Assembly (NCBI GenBank): GCA_021790255.1
Contig: JAJYIE010000006.1
Coordinates: 1 to 46,853 of the forward strand
Source of the DNA: a bacterium
GTDB taxonomy: Bacteria; Patescibacteriota; Microgenomatia; Daviesbacterales; UBA10151
Direction of reading: 5' to 3'
DNA length: 46,853 bases
The notes under the pieces are model-generated. The model did no database searches, was not told the origin of the DNA, and saw only the letters and a list, made by a program, of their open reading frames with translations. Position 1 is the stretch's first letter, and every line of letters starts with the position of its first letter. Shown in pieces: positions 8,638 through 16,828 of this stretch. The position numbers and the translations under genes were made by a program.

Positions 8638-8651
8638 TTTAAAATGAAGTT

Positions 8652-9638
8652 ATGGAAGATCCGGTAATTAAGGTTAAAGATTTAAAGAAATACTACCGCA
8701 TTCATCAAAAAGAACCCGGTCTGGCCGGCTCGGTTAAATCCCTCTTTTCCCGCAAATATTACAACGTTGAGGCGGTCAATGATATCTCCTTTGAAATCGG
8801 TGAAGGAGAGCTGGTTGGCTTTATCGGGCCAAATGGGGCAGGGAAGACTACGACCCTGAAGGTTTTATCCGGCCTGCTTTATCCAACCTCCGGTTATGTC
8901 CGGGTTTTAGGTTTTGAGCCGTTTAAAAGACAGCCGAAATTTCAAAAACAGTTTTCCCTGGTGATGGGCCAAAAAAACCAACTGTGGTGGGATTTGCCGG
9001 CTTGGGAAAGTTTTATTTTAAACAAGGAAATTTATGAAGTTCCCGATAACCAGTTTGAAACTATTGTCCATGAGTTGTCGGAGATGCTGGAGATCAAAGA
9101 CATTTTAAAGGTGCAGGTCAGGAAGTTATCCCTGGGCCAGCGGATGAAGGCAGAACTGGTAGCGGCTTTGTTGCATTCACCAAAGGTTTTATTTTTGGAC
9201 GAACCGACGATTGGCCTGGATGTAGTGGCACAAAAAAAGATGCGGGATTTTGTTAAGGAGTATAACCAGCAATATAAAGCTACGATTATTTTAACCTCTC
9301 ATTATATGGGAGATGTTAAGGAGCTTTGCAAAAGGGTGATCGTTATTGATAAAGGTATTATTTTGTATGATGGATTATTGGAGAAGATTGTCGAGAAATT
9401 TGCCGCTCATAAAGTGATTAAAGTTGATTTCGAAAAGCCAATTGATCCGGAGAAATTGAAAAATATCGGTGAGATCAAGGAAAACGAAGAGATGCATTAT
9501 TTGATTCATGTACCAAGGAAAGAAGCGCCCAAGCGGGCAGCCAAGTTATTAGACAACTTTCCGGTTGTGGATTTGACAATAGAAGAGCCACCCATCGAGG
9601 ATGTTATCCGGCAAGTTTTTAATGGGGGAAAAGTTTGA
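8652..9638 (+). CDS. ABC transporter ATP-binding protein for ABC-2 permeases
   Basis: This is a 328-residue ATPase of the COG4586-like type, which energises ABC-2 permeases. Motifs are Walker A GPNGAGKT (59-66), Q-loop near VMGQKNQLWW (104-113), signature LSLGQ (159-163), Walker B VLFLDEP (179-185) and the switch histidine in TSHYM (H217). A C-terminal regulatory domain of about 90 residues follows. It is the only ATPase for four permeases in this locus. Its stop TGA is embedded in the -35 box of the next promoter. TAAAAT (8640-8645) lies 6 nt before the ATG, although the gene can also be read through from the operon. Confidence 0.94.
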   Translation: MEDPVIKVKDLKKYYRIHQKEPGLAGSVKSLFSRKYYNVEAVNDISFEIGEGELVGFIGPNGAGKTTTLKVLSGLLYPTSGYVRVLGFEPFKRQPKFQKQFSLVMGQKNQLWWDLPAWESFILNKEIYEVPDNQFETIVHELSEMLEIKDILKVQVRKLSLGQRMKAELVAALLHSPKVLFLDEPTIGLDVVAQKKMRDFVKEYNQQYKATIILTSHYMGDVKELCKRVIVIDKGIILYDGLLEKIVEKFAAHKVIKVDFEKPIDPEKLKNIGEIKENEEMHYLIHVPRKEAPKRAAKLLDNFPVVDLTIEEPPIEDVIRQVFNGGKV

Positions 9639-9674
9639 CTTCCCTACCCCTTTTTATGTAATATGTATCCATAC
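9635..9674 (+). promoter_or_regulatory. Internal promoter with a palindrome before the TrpR-like gene
   Basis: TTGACT (9635-9640), an 18-nt spacer and TAATAT (9659-9664) form a promoter whose -35 box contains the stop codon of the upstream ATPase gene. GTATCCATAC (9665-9674), a GTAT/ATAC inverted repeat, lies directly behind the -10 box and 4 nt before ATG 9679. That is a fitting place for an autoregulatory operator of the TrpR-like product (inference). Confidence 0.45.
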
Positions 9675-9678
9675 GCAA

Positions 9679-9972
9679 ATGAGTAAGCCAAAGGAAGAGA
9701 AAAAAATCGAAGTTCCCTTAAATGTTTTGGCAAAACTCTTAACTCCTTCGGAAATCCGGATGTTAAAAAACCGCTGGCATATTATTAACCTTTTAGATGA
9801 TGGTTTAACCATCCGCCAGGCAGCGGCCCAGGCGAAAGTAGGTACGGATACTGTTGTACGGGTAGCTCGGATGGCGGAGAAAAGTGAGGTTAGGAAAGAA
9901 GTTGATAAAGAACTAAACACCCATCGCAAAATAAGAACTAACACTCCCTGGATCTTCGGCAAGAACGAATAA
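9679..9972 (+). CDS. TrpR/YerC-like helix-turn-helix DNA-binding protein
   Basis: From ATG 9679 the product is 97 residues. The segment LTPSEIRMLKNRWHIINLL followed by DDGLTIRQAAAQAKVGTDTVVRVARM matches the Trp repressor superfamily, in the YerC/YecD branch known from Gram-positive bacteria. That branch keeps the helix-turn-helix but has no shown tryptophan response. The earlier in-frame ATGs lie inside the upstream gene and its promoter. It sits between the first and second permease pairs and its stop overlaps the next start (TAATG), so it is likely to control this transporter locus. The ligand, if any, is unknown. Confidence 0.8.
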   Translation: MSKPKEEKKIEVPLNVLAKLLTPSEIRMLKNRWHIINLLDDGLTIRQAAAQAKVGTDTVVRVARMAEKSEVRKEVDKELNTHRKIRTNTPWIFGKNE

Positions 9973-10772
9973 TGCACAAATACATTAAGGTTTTTAATGT
10001 TTCCTGGCAAAATGAATTTACCTACCGCCTGAATTTTATTCTCTGGCGGATTCGTAACCTGCTGCGTTTTTTGATGACTTATTTTTTATGGTCAGGTATT
10101 TTTATCGGCCAGAGGCAAATTTTCGGTTATTCACAAGAACAGATTATAACTTATGTTTTTTTGGTTCTGATTGTTCAGACATTTGTTACATCTGCTCCAT
10201 CCCAAGACAATATCGGCGGAGAAATTGCCAACGGAGACTTAAGTAATTATTTGCTAAAACCGGTTAGCTATATCAAATACTGGTTTACTCGGGATTTAGC
10301 CAGCAAACTGTTTAACCTGTTTTTTGCCGTTTTTGAAATAACACTGCTGTGGCTGATTTTCCGTCCGGCTGTATTTTTTCCGGCTCAGGTTTTGAGTATT
10401 GCAGGGTTTTTTCTTAGCGTAACCGCGGCAGTTTTTATCAATTATTTTTTAAGCCTTGTAGCCAGGTTTGTAACTTTTTGGACGCCGGAAAACACCTGGG
10501 GAATAGCCTTCGTGGTTTTGGTGCTGATCGAGATACTCGGAGGCGGTATATTCCCTCTGGATGTGCTGCCGAAACCTGCCTTTTTTGCCCTCCAGCTGAC
10601 CCCTTTCCCCTATCTGGTATATTTTCCCATCGCAATTTTTGTGGGAAAAGTAACAGGTTTGTATTTAATTCAGGTACTATTGCAATCGTACGTATGGGTT
10701 TTTATGCTGTACTGGGTGATGATGAAAATCTGGCAGGTGGGTTTGAAAGTATATGGGTCGGAGGGAAGGTAG
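9972..10772 (+). CDS. ABC-2 family transporter permease (pair B, first subunit)
   Basis: This is a 266-residue protein with about six hydrophobic helices and the ABC-2 permease features seen in the genes at 7-8.6 kb, including NGDLSNYLLKPVSYIKYW (about 85-102). The ATG overlaps the stop of the TrpR-like gene by one base, so the two are coupled. No ATPase gene follows pair B in this window, so it may share the ATPase at 8652-9638 (inference) or use one encoded elsewhere. Confidence 0.86.
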   Translation: MHKYIKVFNVSWQNEFTYRLNFILWRIRNLLRFLMTYFLWSGIFIGQRQIFGYSQEQIITYVFLVLIVQTFVTSAPSQDNIGGEIANGDLSNYLLKPVSYIKYWFTRDLASKLFNLFFAVFEITLLWLIFRPAVFFPAQVLSIAGFFLSVTAAVFINYFLSLVARFVTFWTPENTWGIAFVVLVLIEILGGGIFPLDVLPKPAFFALQLTPFPYLVYFPIAIFVGKVTGLYLIQVLLQSYVWVFMLYWVMMKIWQVGLKVYGSEGR

Positions 10773-10775
10773 CTT

Positions 10776-11555
10776 ATGAAAGAATTTAAAATCTGGCTAA
10801 GATATACGTCCAACTCATTTCAGCAAACTTTAAGTAACCGGACACTGGTGGCAATTTTTATAACTGGTAAAACTTTACGGATTGCCCTGTTTTTATTGTT
10901 TCTAATATTTTTATTTCAGGGGACCAGGGGAATCGGTGGTTATAATCGAAATCAAATTATTTTTTTCTATCTTTCATTTAATTTTATTGATACCCTGGCG
11001 CAATTGGTGTTTCGTGAAGTTTATAGATTCCGTCCGCTGGTAATTACCGGCGAGCTGGATTTTGTTTTATTAAAACCGCTCAATCCTTTAATCAGAGTGC
11101 TTCTGGGGGGCAGTGATGTTTTAGATCTGATTATGCTGGTTTTAATAGCGGCAGCTACTTTCTGGTTTGGGATAACGCATCTTAATACCAACTTCCCCGG
11201 CTGGATTCTCTATTTCCTGCTTATTGCCAATGGTCTGATGCTGGCAACAGCTTTCCATATTTTTGTTCTGGGGGTAGGTGTAATGACGACTACTGTTGAC
11301 AATCTGGTGATGATTTACCGTGATATGACTTCAATGCTGCGGGTCCCGGTTGATTTATATACTGAACCAATAAGAGCAATACTGACCTTTATTATTCCGC
11401 TGGGAATTATGATAACTTTTCCGGCGAAAGCTTTAATGGGGCTCTTGTCTTGGCAGATGATTACTATTTCTGTGGGCCTGGCAGCAGTTTTAATGTTTTT
11501 GTCTTTGAAGTTTTGGAGTTACGCTTTAAAACAATATTCTTCCGCCAGCAGCTAA
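10776..11555 (+). CDS. ABC-2 family transporter permease (pair B, second subunit)
   Basis: This is a 259-residue permease and the paralogue of the gene at 7852-8637. The TGELDFVLLKPLNP segment (about 90-103) and the C-terminal KFWSYALKQYSSASS match that gene. A Shine-Dalgarno-like GGAGG stands about 11 nt before the ATG, inside the end of the preceding gene. It ends the transporter block; miaA starts 6 nt later, so read-through into miaA is possible. Confidence 0.87.
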   Translation: MKEFKIWLRYTSNSFQQTLSNRTLVAIFITGKTLRIALFLLFLIFLFQGTRGIGGYNRNQIIFFYLSFNFIDTLAQLVFREVYRFRPLVITGELDFVLLKPLNPLIRVLLGGSDVLDLIMLVLIAAATFWFGITHLNTNFPGWILYFLLIANGLMLATAFHIFVLGVGVMTTTVDNLVMIYRDMTSMLRVPVDLYTEPIRAILTFIIPLGIMITFPAKALMGLLSWQMITISVGLAAVLMFLSLKFWSYALKQYSSASS

Positions 11556-11561
11556 AATATT

Positions 11562-12530
11562 ATGAAGAAAGTATTGGTTATTCTTGGTCCTACCGCCACC
11601 GGTAAGACTGATTTGGGGCTTTTTTTGGCGAAAAAATTTAACGGTGAACTAGTTTCCTGTGATTCGCGGCAAGTTTATAGAGGCTTGGACATTGGCACAG
11701 GTAAGGAAGCAAGTAAAAAGTTAGAAGTAAAAAAACAAAAATGTTTTTGGGAAATTGACGGAATAAAGACTTGGATGTATGACGTAGCAGATCCGCAGAC
11801 GAGGTATGCTGTTAAAGATTATGTTGGTGCTGCCTGTCGGATTATTGATGAAATAACACAAAAAGGTAAATTGCCGATTGTTGTGGGGGGGACAGGGTTA
11901 TATTTGCGGGGGCTTTTAGACGGTTTTTCGAATTTAGCAATTCCGGTGGATGAAAAATTGAGAAGGAAACTGCAGGGTCTCTCCTTACATGAGTTGCAGA
12001 AAAAACTGCAGGAGCTTTCCCCTTCCCGCTGGGAAAAAATGAACGATTCTGACAGATCTAACCCCCGTCGCCTGCTCCGCTCTATCGAATTAGTAATTAT
12101 GTATGGATTCATTGATCAACAGGTAAAATACAGAGGGTTAAACCAGCGGTTTAAAATTTTAAAAATCGGCCTGACTGTTCCCCGCGAGGTTTTAAATAGC
12201 AGAATTGATCTACGCCTGAAAGCTCGTTTGGACCAAGGATTAGTCGAGGAGGCAAAAAAGTTGCAGGCAGAGGGGCTAAGTTTGGAAAGAATGAAAGAAT
12301 TGGGGTTGGAATACAGCGGGTTGGCCCGACTTTTGGGAAAAGAAATTTCGCGGGAGGAGATGATTAAAATTCTCAGTTTAAAAATTCACCAATATGCCAA
12401 GCGTCAGGTGACCTGGTTTAGAAAAGAGCAGGACGTCAACTGGTTCGATATTACCAAGGACAACTTTGCCTTACAGGTAGAAAAATGTGTTCGGGAATGG
12501 TACTATTCAGTTGATGAGCAGACGGATTGA
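11562..12530 (+). CDS. miaA: tRNA dimethylallyltransferase
   Basis: MiaA adds a dimethylallyl group to A37 of tRNAs that read codons starting with U. The 322-residue product has the P-loop GPTATGKT (9-16), the substrate-binding [15 protein letters not shown] segment (about 34-48), and [17 protein letters not shown] in the middle. The C-terminal part has [17 protein letters not shown], typical of the family. Length is normal. The next gene begins inside its last codons. Confidence 0.95.
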   Translation: MKKVLVILGPTATGKTDLGLFLAKKFNGELVSCDSRQVYRGLDIGTGKEASKKLEVKKQKCFWEIDGIKTWMYDVADPQTRYAVKDYVGAACRIIDEITQKGKLPIVVGGTGLYLRGLLDGFSNLAIPVDEKLRRKLQGLSLHELQKKLQELSPSRWEKMNDSDRSNPRRLLRSIELVIMYGFIDQQVKYRGLNQRFKILKIGLTVPREVLNSRIDLRLKARLDQGLVEEAKKLQAEGLSLERMKELGLEYSGLARLLGKEISREEMIKILSLKIHQYAKRQVTWFRKEQDVNWFDITKDNFALQVEKCVREWYYSVDEQTD

Positions 12531-13482
12531 TATATCCTACAAGACGATTATTTTTATCGCCATTTTTTCTTTGGCGATATGGATTTTTTTCCAAATTTTA
12601 GACGTGTTGCTGCTTTTTTTCGTGGCCTTCATTTTTATGTCGGCTCTCTCCCCCCTGGTAGACCGCCTAATCAGGTGGGGAGTACCAAAAACCGGAGCGG
12701 TGATTTTAATGCTTGTTTTGTTTTTTGCCATACTCGGTTTACTTCTGGGAGTAGGAGTGACTCCCCTGGTCTCTCAGACCGGTCACCTCTATCAAAAATT
12801 AGCAGAAGCTTTAAATGGCTTACTGCAAACTAATCTGATAAATCAATCAACAATCAGCCAGCAGGTCTCTCTGATTTCCACTCAGGCTCTGGGGGTGACC
12901 CTGGATGTGGTAAAAAATCTGGTCAGCTTTATCAGTGTGATTGTAGTGACTTTATACATGCTACTTTATAAGGAAAAGATGGAGAGCCTGGGAACGTCGC
13001 TTTTTATCAGTAACCCGCAGCGGGCCCGCAAGGTTTTGGAACTGATTGAAAGTAAACTGGGAGCCTGGCTACGGGGTCAGATAGTTTTGTCGGTAACAAT
13101 CGGAGTGATGGTTTATATCGGGCTTTTTTTGATCGGCATAGATTTTGCCTTGCCGCTGGCAATTTTAGCAGCGCTTTTGGAGGTAGTGCCGGTAATCGGA
13201 CCAATTATTTCCGCTATCCCGGCAGTGCTTTTGGCCCTGACGGTTTCCCCGGTGGTGGCAGTTATAGTGGCAGTTTTGTATATGGTTATTCAGCAGCTGG
13301 AAGGGCATCTGATTGTACCCCAGGTTATGAAGCGGGCTGTGGGTTTAAATCCCCTGCTGGTAATCCTGGCTATTTCGGTGGGAGGAAGGCTTCTGGGAGT
13401 AGGCGGAGCGCTTCTGGCGGTGCCGATTGCTGTCGTGGTCCAGTTAATTTTGCAGGAAGGCCTCAGTATTGAACTGGAATAA
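12514..13482 (+). CDS. AI-2E family transporter (PerM/YdiK-like)
   Basis: This is a 322-residue integral membrane protein with about seven to eight hydrophobic helices. It has the family segment [20 protein letters not shown] (near 215-235) and [19 protein letters not shown] toward the C-terminus, both typical of the AI-2E/PerM family. Roles shown in the family include autoinducer-2 export and Na+/H+ exchange; the substrate here is unknown. ATG 12514 is chosen, overlapping the end of miaA by 17 nt, because the upstream ATG at 12487 would lengthen the overlap. RNase P RNA follows. Confidence 0.88.
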   Translation: MSRRIDISYKTIIFIAIFSLAIWIFFQILDVLLLFFVAFIFMSALSPLVDRLIRWGVPKTGAVILMLVLFFAILGLLLGVGVTPLVSQTGHLYQKLAEALNGLLQTNLINQSTISQQVSLISTQALGVTLDVVKNLVSFISVIVVTLYMLLYKEKMESLGTSLFISNPQRARKVLELIESKLGAWLRGQIVLSVTIGVMVYIGLFLIGIDFALPLAILAALLEVVPVIGPIISAIPAVLLALTVSPVVAVIVAVLYMVIQQLEGHLIVPQVMKRAVGLNPLLVILAISVGGRLLGVGGALLAVPIAVVVQLILQEGLSIELE

Positions 13483-13534
13483 TCCGTTTTCCCGGTATAA
13501 TTTGCTCTTAGCCTCAAAATAAGCTAAGATATAC

Positions 13535-13885
13535 GTGCCCAGGAAGCTGGATGATACTTCGCTTAAGGCGGAGAGGAAAGTCCAGACAGCACAGAGCAAG
13601 GTGTCCCGCGTAAGCGGGAAGCCGTAAGGTCTAGTCAGAGCAACAGTGACGAACCGGGTGGCGCCGGGTGAAACGATCAAGCGACCGGATCCTTTTTATG
13701 TCAGGGTTTACCCTGAGCGTAATTAGGGGCAATCCTCCCTGCTGCAATCCTAGAATCAGCCGGGCTGCTCGCCTGATGGCTGAAATGAGGAGCATCCCGC
13801 CCAAAAGGCGGGGCCAGGTGACTAACTATCATTTGGAGATAAATTTCATCTAAAACAGAATCTGGCTTATCGGTTTCCTGGGCAC
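13535..13885 (+). ncRNA. rnpB: RNase P RNA, bacterial type A
   Basis: This RNA is the catalytic part of RNase P and cleaves the 5' leader from pre-tRNAs. The 5' conserved GAGGAAAGTCC is at 13573-13583 and the 3' conserved ACAGAATCTGGCTTAT at 13855-13870. The P4 helix pairs AAG(T)CCAGA with TCTGGCTT, a compensated variant of the usual CCGGG/CCCGG. The ends form the 11-bp helix P1: GTGCCCAGGAA (13535-13545) with TTCCTGGGCAC (13875-13885). TTGCTC-17-TAAGAT (13502-13530) is a plausible promoter and a T-rich stretch follows the 3' end. Open frames through this region on either strand are not genes. Confidence 0.96.
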
Positions 13886-13931
13886 AGATTTTTCTTCTAG
13901 AGCTTCTGCTAAACTGATTTGGTGAATCAAT

Positions 13932-14221
13932 GTGTTGGAGCAGGTGTTGGTTTTCTTGGCGGGTTATGCAGAGTGGTTAGCCAATCAGCCCTATGGGCAA
14001 CACCTAACCTTTATTCCCAGCCTTTTGATTGGTGCATCTGGCAGAGTGATCCATTTGCACCACTGGATTCTATACCTGCTGGTATTGATGCATTGAGTAT
14101 CTGGGCTTTTAAAACTGGGAGAATTTTCCACACGGCGACACTGATGGTTTCCTGTTTCCTGATCTCTGCGACGCTTTACGGTTTTTACAAATTCCCCGGC
14201 TGGCTTCAACTGATTAAATAG
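13932..14221 (+). pseudogene. Frameshifted small membrane protein with an HLHHW motif
   Basis: Two frames together look like one gene. The first frame, from GTG 13932, reads FIPSLLIGASGRVIHLHHWI followed by LYLLVLMH and stops at TGA 14094. The second frame, ending at 14221, continues with HTATLMVSCFLISATLYGFY and KFPGWLQLIK. Both halves are hydrophobic and protein-like only in their own segment, whereas the 100-codon frame covering the whole stretch has an odd N-terminal half. A small family of membrane proteins with an IHIHHW-type motif is known to me only vaguely. I read this as one gene broken by a frameshift, or possibly a sequencing error. A start at GTG 13922 in the second frame, 6 nt behind TAAACT, remains an alternative. 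Confidence 0.4.
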
Positions 14222-14230
14222 TTAAATCGC

Positions 14231-14284
14231 CCACTCCGCGAAGTGGAGAACAAGAAGATACTGCGTGGCGTAAGGCCGCGGCAG
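14231..14284. terminator. Two hairpins between convergent genes
   Basis: CCACT/AGTGG (14231-14246) is followed by a stronger hairpin, CTGCGTGGC-GTAAG-GCCGCGGCAG (14261-14284), with nine pairs and one bulged G. They lie between the rightward remnant and the leftward metal transporter. Neither side has a long U-run, so function as a terminator is only moderately supported. Confidence 0.4.
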
Positions 14285-14286
14285 AT

Positions 14287-15090
14287 TCATTTTATACCTT
14301 TTTTAAGGGCTAAAGTCAGCAGGAAAATGACCAGCGCTAGAAGGACGATCGCTCCTCCGGCCGGCAGGTCAAGGTAATAAGAGGTAAAAATTCCTACAAT
14401 AACCGAGAATAAGGAGATTGCTTCTGAAATAATTATTGTTTGTTTGAAACTAGCTTTGTACTGCAGAGCCGTAACTACCGGTATTACAATAAGGGCAGCT
14501 ATCAGTAGAACTCCGACAATCGGGATTGACAGCGCTACAGTCAGGGCTGTGGCAATAATCAGAATAATATTTACCAGGTGGGTATGAATACCACTGACAC
14601 TGGCGATTTCCTCATCAAAAGAGACGGCAACTAACTCTTTATAAAACGCTAAAAGCGTAATTATGACAACCACACCGACTGCCCCGATGATGTAAATGTC
14701 CGACTGCCTGACTGTGATAATACTGCCGAAAAGATAACTAAAGAGATCGGCATTAAAGCCGTGTGCTAGGCTGATCAGTATAACCGCAAGCGCCAGACTT
14801 CCGGATAGAAAAATAGCCAAGGCGGATTCGCCATAAACTTTGCGTGAGATCCTTAGCCGTTCAATAGCTACAGAAGAAGCTACTGCGGCAAATAGAGCAG
14901 TTATCAGCGGATTAGTCTGTAGTAGCAAGCCGATGGCCACACCGGCCAGGGAAACATGAGACAGGGTATCGGCAATCAAGGAATAACGCCGCAAAACCAA
15001 AAAAACTCCGATAACCGGAGCAGTCAGGGAGATAATAACTCCCGCTTCCAGCCCTCTGACAATGAATGTATACTGGAATAGATCAAGCAT
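14287..15090 (-). CDS. Metal ABC transporter permease, ZnuB/MntB type
   Basis: This is a 267-residue permease of the ABC-3 family with about eight hydrophobic helices. Family segments include GVFLVLRRYSLIADTLSHVS near the N-terminus (about 28-47), LAGVAIGLLL, and the C-terminal PAGGAIVLLALVIFLL. It forms the membrane pore of a zinc or manganese importer. It starts 3 nt after the ATPase gene ends, so it is the last gene of a leftward operon znuA-znuC-znuB. The metal cannot be decided from this subunit. Confidence 0.93.
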   Translation of the reverse strand: MLDLFQYTFIVRGLEAGVIISLTAPVIGVFLVLRRYSLIADTLSHVSLAGVAIGLLLQTNPLITALFAAVASSVAIERLRISRKVYGESALAIFLSGSLALAVILISLAHGFNADLFSYLFGSIITVRQSDIYIIGAVGVVVIITLLAFYKELVAVSFDEEIASVSGIHTHLVNIILIIATALTVALSIPIVGVLLIAALIVIPVVTALQYKASFKQTIIISEAISLFSVIVGIFTSYYLDLPAGGAIVLLALVIFLLTLALKKGIK

Positions 15091-15092
15091 AG

Positions 15093-15878
15093 TCAGTGAG
15101 ATTCAGCATGTTGAGCAACGATCTTTACCCCTTTCCCGTAAAGATCAGATACATCATTCCTTCTGATGAAATCTTTCGGTTTGCTGTCATAAATTAAGGT
15201 CTTATTAACACAGGCAATTTCCGTTACCTCTGTTGCCACGACACTTAAATCGTGCGAAACCAGCACTAAGGTTATACCTAGTTCTTTGTTTAATCGCTGC
15301 AGCAACTTATAGAATTGTTCTTGTGCTTCCTGGTCGACTCCGGCTGTCGGCTCATCCAGAAAGATCACCTCCGGTTCAGCTGCAAGGGCTCTTGCGATGA
15401 ATACCCGCTGTTGTTGCCCTCCGGACATATCTCCAATTAAACGGTTTCGAAAGTTCATCAGATTTACCTGTTTGAGGGCTTCCTCTACCTTTTCGTTATC
15501 AATTTTTTTGGGCCAGCGGAATAAGCCGATTTTAGCACATCTGCCCATAGCCACGACCTCTTTCACGGTGGCCGGAAAATTAATGTCAAAACTAGTTGCC
15601 TTTTGGGAGACATAGCCGATCATTGGCCATTCTTTAAAACTATCAATCTCCTGCCCAAAAATTTTAATGGTTCCACGAGATGGTTTTACAAGGCCAAGAA
15701 TAAGTTTTAAAAGAGTTGTTTTCCCGCCCCCATTTGGGCCGATTATCCCCAGATAATCACCTCTGTGGATATTGAGATTAATGTTTGTTAGAACCTCGTC
15801 CGTGTTGTTGCCGGCGTACGAAAACGAGACGCCTGTTATCTCAATAATATTTTTAGTGTGGTCAATTGTTACTGACAT
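15093..15878 (-). CDS. Metal ABC transporter ATP-binding protein, ZnuC type
   Basis: This 261-residue ATPase has Walker A GPNGGGKT (47-54), a Q-loop near YVSQKATSFD (89-98), the signature MSGGQQQR (151-158), Walker B VIFLDEP (171-177) and the switch histidine in VSHDLS. The length and the VSQK sequence fit the zinc/manganese subfamily. It starts within the last 10 nt of the binding-protein gene, so both are co-translated. It powers uptake through the adjacent permease. Confidence 0.95.
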   Translation of the reverse strand: MSVTIDHTKNIIEITGVSFSYAGNNTDEVLTNINLNIHRGDYLGIIGPNGGGKTTLLKLILGLVKPSRGTIKIFGQEIDSFKEWPMIGYVSQKATSFDINFPATVKEVVAMGRCAKIGLFRWPKKIDNEKVEEALKQVNLMNFRNRLIGDMSGGQQQRVFIARALAAEPEVIFLDEPTAGVDQEAQEQFYKLLQRLNKELGITLVLVSHDLSVVATEVTEIACVNKTLIYDSKPKDFIRRNDVSDLYGKGVKIVAQHAESH

Positions 15879-16765
15879 TGTAAGGCTGTACGAAGATTAA
15901 CCAGATTCTGTTGCATCACAGTAAAGTAGTCTTTGCCCTTTTCTATATCATCATTGCTCAGTCCTTCCAAAGGATCAAGGACTAAAGTTTTTGCCCCAAT
16001 CTCGTTCGCCAGAGTTTCTGACAATTTGGGGCTGACCAGACTTTCAAAAAAGATGTATTTTACATTGTGGGTTTTGGCAAATTGGACAATTTGGGCAAGT
16101 TTGGCGGGCGACGGCTCAGCATCTGGTGAAAGTCCTGTGATGGCTACCTGGTTCAACCCATATCGTTTGGTAAGATGCCCGAATGCCGCGTGAGAAGTGA
16201 TGATGTCTTTTTCCCGACAATTGGCCAAACCTTGCCGGTATGATTGATCCATCTGGGCCAACCTAGCTGTTAAGTTTTGAGCATTAGACCGATAGTATAT
16301 GCTGTTTCCCGGATCAGCCTTTTCGAAACCCTTTGCTATTCTGCTAACTTCTATCTCGGCAAGTACGGGGTCTACCCAAACGTGTGGGTCCTGATCATCA
16401 GAAAATAACCCTTCTCCGGCTGTGACTATAGCAACTTGTTTTCCGCTTAACTGGTCCTTAATTTTATTTCCCCACCCTTCGATTCCTCCGTTTATGATGA
16501 GCAGTTTGCCGGTTTCTATGCGGGCCATATCGGCGATTGTTGGTTCAAAATCATGCGGTTCTGATCCGGCCGGAGTAATATTTTGCACCTGAGCCCTGTC
16601 CCCTCCGATCTGCGTGGCAAAATAGTACAAAGGATAAAAGGATGCGCTAACTTGCAGCTTGTTATTTCCGGGAGCGATAACTGCCCGTGAAGAATGTAGG
16701 CTGACCAGGATAAGAAAAACTACCACAGTTAATACTCCTGCGGCAGCCGGCAACCTCTTCTTCAT
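15869..16765 (-). CDS. Metal ABC transporter substrate-binding protein, ZnuA type
   Basis: The 298-residue product has an N-terminal hydrophobic segment (about 9-25) for export or anchoring, with no lipobox cysteine. It is a cluster A-I metal-binding protein: H71 in SEPHDFEP, H128 in DPHVWVDP and H192 in TSHAAFGH, plus a C-terminal acidic residue in LDPLEG. The His-rich loop typical of many zinc-specific ZnuA proteins is missing, so manganese or iron remain possible. A TGATATACT extended -10 lies 12 nt upstream on its strand. First gene of the operon, divergent from the sensor kinase. Confidence 0.93.
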   Translation of the reverse strand: MKKRLPAAAGVLTVVVFLILVSLHSSRAVIAPGNNKLQVSASFYPLYYFATQIGGDRAQVQNITPAGSEPHDFEPTIADMARIETGKLLIINGGIEGWGNKIKDQLSGKQVAIVTAGEGLFSDDQDPHVWVDPVLAEIEVSRIAKGFEKADPGNSIYYRSNAQNLTARLAQMDQSYRQGLANCREKDIITSHAAFGHLTKRYGLNQVAITGLSPDAEPSPAKLAQIVQFAKTHNVKYIFFESLVSPKLSETLANEIGAKTLVLDPLEGLSNDDIEKGKDYFTVMQQNLVNLRTALQCQ

Positions 16766-16828
16766 ATTATGTTTAGGAGTATATCACTGTATTAGTAATT
16801 TTTGTTACACTAATTGCAGGAGTACATC
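16766..16828. promoter_or_regulatory. Divergent promoters of the metal importer and the histidine kinase
   Basis: Leftward: TGATATACT, an extended -10 whose TATACT occupies 16778-16783, serves the binding-protein gene. Rightward: TGTTACACT (TACACT at 16806-16811) serves the kinase, whose ATG is preceded by a Shine-Dalgarno GGAG six nt upstream. I see no convincing zinc or manganese repressor palindrome. Confidence 0.45.

Noticed and set aside
262-9674. Shared 13-mer TATGTATCCATAC at 262-274 and 9662-9674
   Set aside because: A 13-base match is expected by chance several times in a window of this size; only the palindrome at 9665 was kept because of its position.
13444-13853. Open frames of 61-78 codons on both strands across the RNase P RNA region
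   Set aside because: The region folds as rnpB with conserved motifs and a P1 helix; the frames have no ribosome sites and unnatural composition.
14094-14114. Programmed -1 frameshift at T TTA AAA or read-through of TGA in the HLHHW gene
   Set aside because: The heptamer lies after the in-frame TGA, and TGA is used as an ordinary stop by several genes here (recX, miaA, the GT39 gene), so recoding is not supported.
16766-16828. Zur, MntR or Fur operator in the divergent metal-importer promoter
   Set aside because: Only half-site-like TTTAGG is present; no convincing inverted repeat.
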